Assembly (NCBI GenBank): GCA_019400425.1
Contig: JAFREE010000266.1
Coordinates: 1 to 20,802, forward strand
From: Hymenochaete sp. R1
Taxonomy: Eukaryota > Basidiomycota > Agaricomycetes > Hymenochaetales > Hymenochaetaceae
Direction: 5' to 3'
DNA: 20,802 nt
This document shows, one piece after another, positions 20,728 through 20,802 of the stretch (positions within the stretch are counted from its first letter, which is position 1; each line of letters opens with the position of its first letter). Under the pieces are notes generated by a model. It worked only from the letters and a program-made list of their open reading frames with translations. It searched no databases and was not told the origin of the DNA. The translations under genes were made by a program, and so were the position numbers.

Positions 20728-20802
<75 letters not shown>
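20728..20802 (+). repeat. Terminal G homopolymer, at least 75 nt
   Basis: The window ends in 75 uninterrupted G residues and the run may continue beyond it. This is far longer than the internal runs of 13, 15 and 16. A run of this length at an edge is most simply a contig-end or sequencing artefact, though a biological G-tract that stopped the assembly is possible. Confidence 0.9.

Overview
The window looks like nuclear DNA of a filamentous basidiomycete, probably an Agaricomycete. The reasons are short GT-AG introns (52-69 nt, one of 127 nt) inside long multidomain genes, CT-rich leaders, Ser/Pro-rich disordered inserts, and two proteins typical of fungi: a cell-wall alpha-1,3-glucan synthase and a FRE-type metalloreductase. 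No bacterial operon structure, CRISPR array, rRNA, tRNA or intact transposon was seen.

Layout. 1-523: no supported gene. 524-1333 (-): a 269-residue protein I cannot place, probably with a 5'-UTR intron. 1334-2438: a non-coding gap holding one weak 42-codon ORF. 2439-9937 (-): a complete six-exon alpha-1,3-glucan synthase of 2400 residues by my splicing. It has a signal peptide, an extracellular GH13 amylase-like domain, a membrane anchor, a cytosolic GT5 synthase domain, a Ser/Pro linker and a polytopic C-terminal domain. 9938-15627: a 5.7 kb divergent intergenic region with no convincing gene. Each flank is ATG-free on its own coding strand (535 nt for the synthase, 679 nt for the reductase), which suggests long leaders. 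The middle holds palindromes, hairpins, G-runs and short tandem repeats. 15628-19756 (+): a FRE-family ferric/cupric reductase, 1291 residues with four exons, or 1311 if a stop-free 60-nt intron is kept. 19757-20802: 3' flank with a C16 run, ending in a G homopolymer of at least 75 nt that is probably a contig-end artefact.

The synthase builds alpha-1,3-glucan at the cell surface, and the reductase reduces metal at the plasma membrane. They share only the divergent upstream region; the sequence shows no functional link between them. I did not find a clear new multi-gene system. The best leads are the divergent control region with its long ATG-free leaders, the in-frame retainable intron and very large disordered insertions of the reductase, the unassigned 269-residue protein, and the small ORF near 1.8 kb. 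All exon joins and residue numbers were derived by hand.
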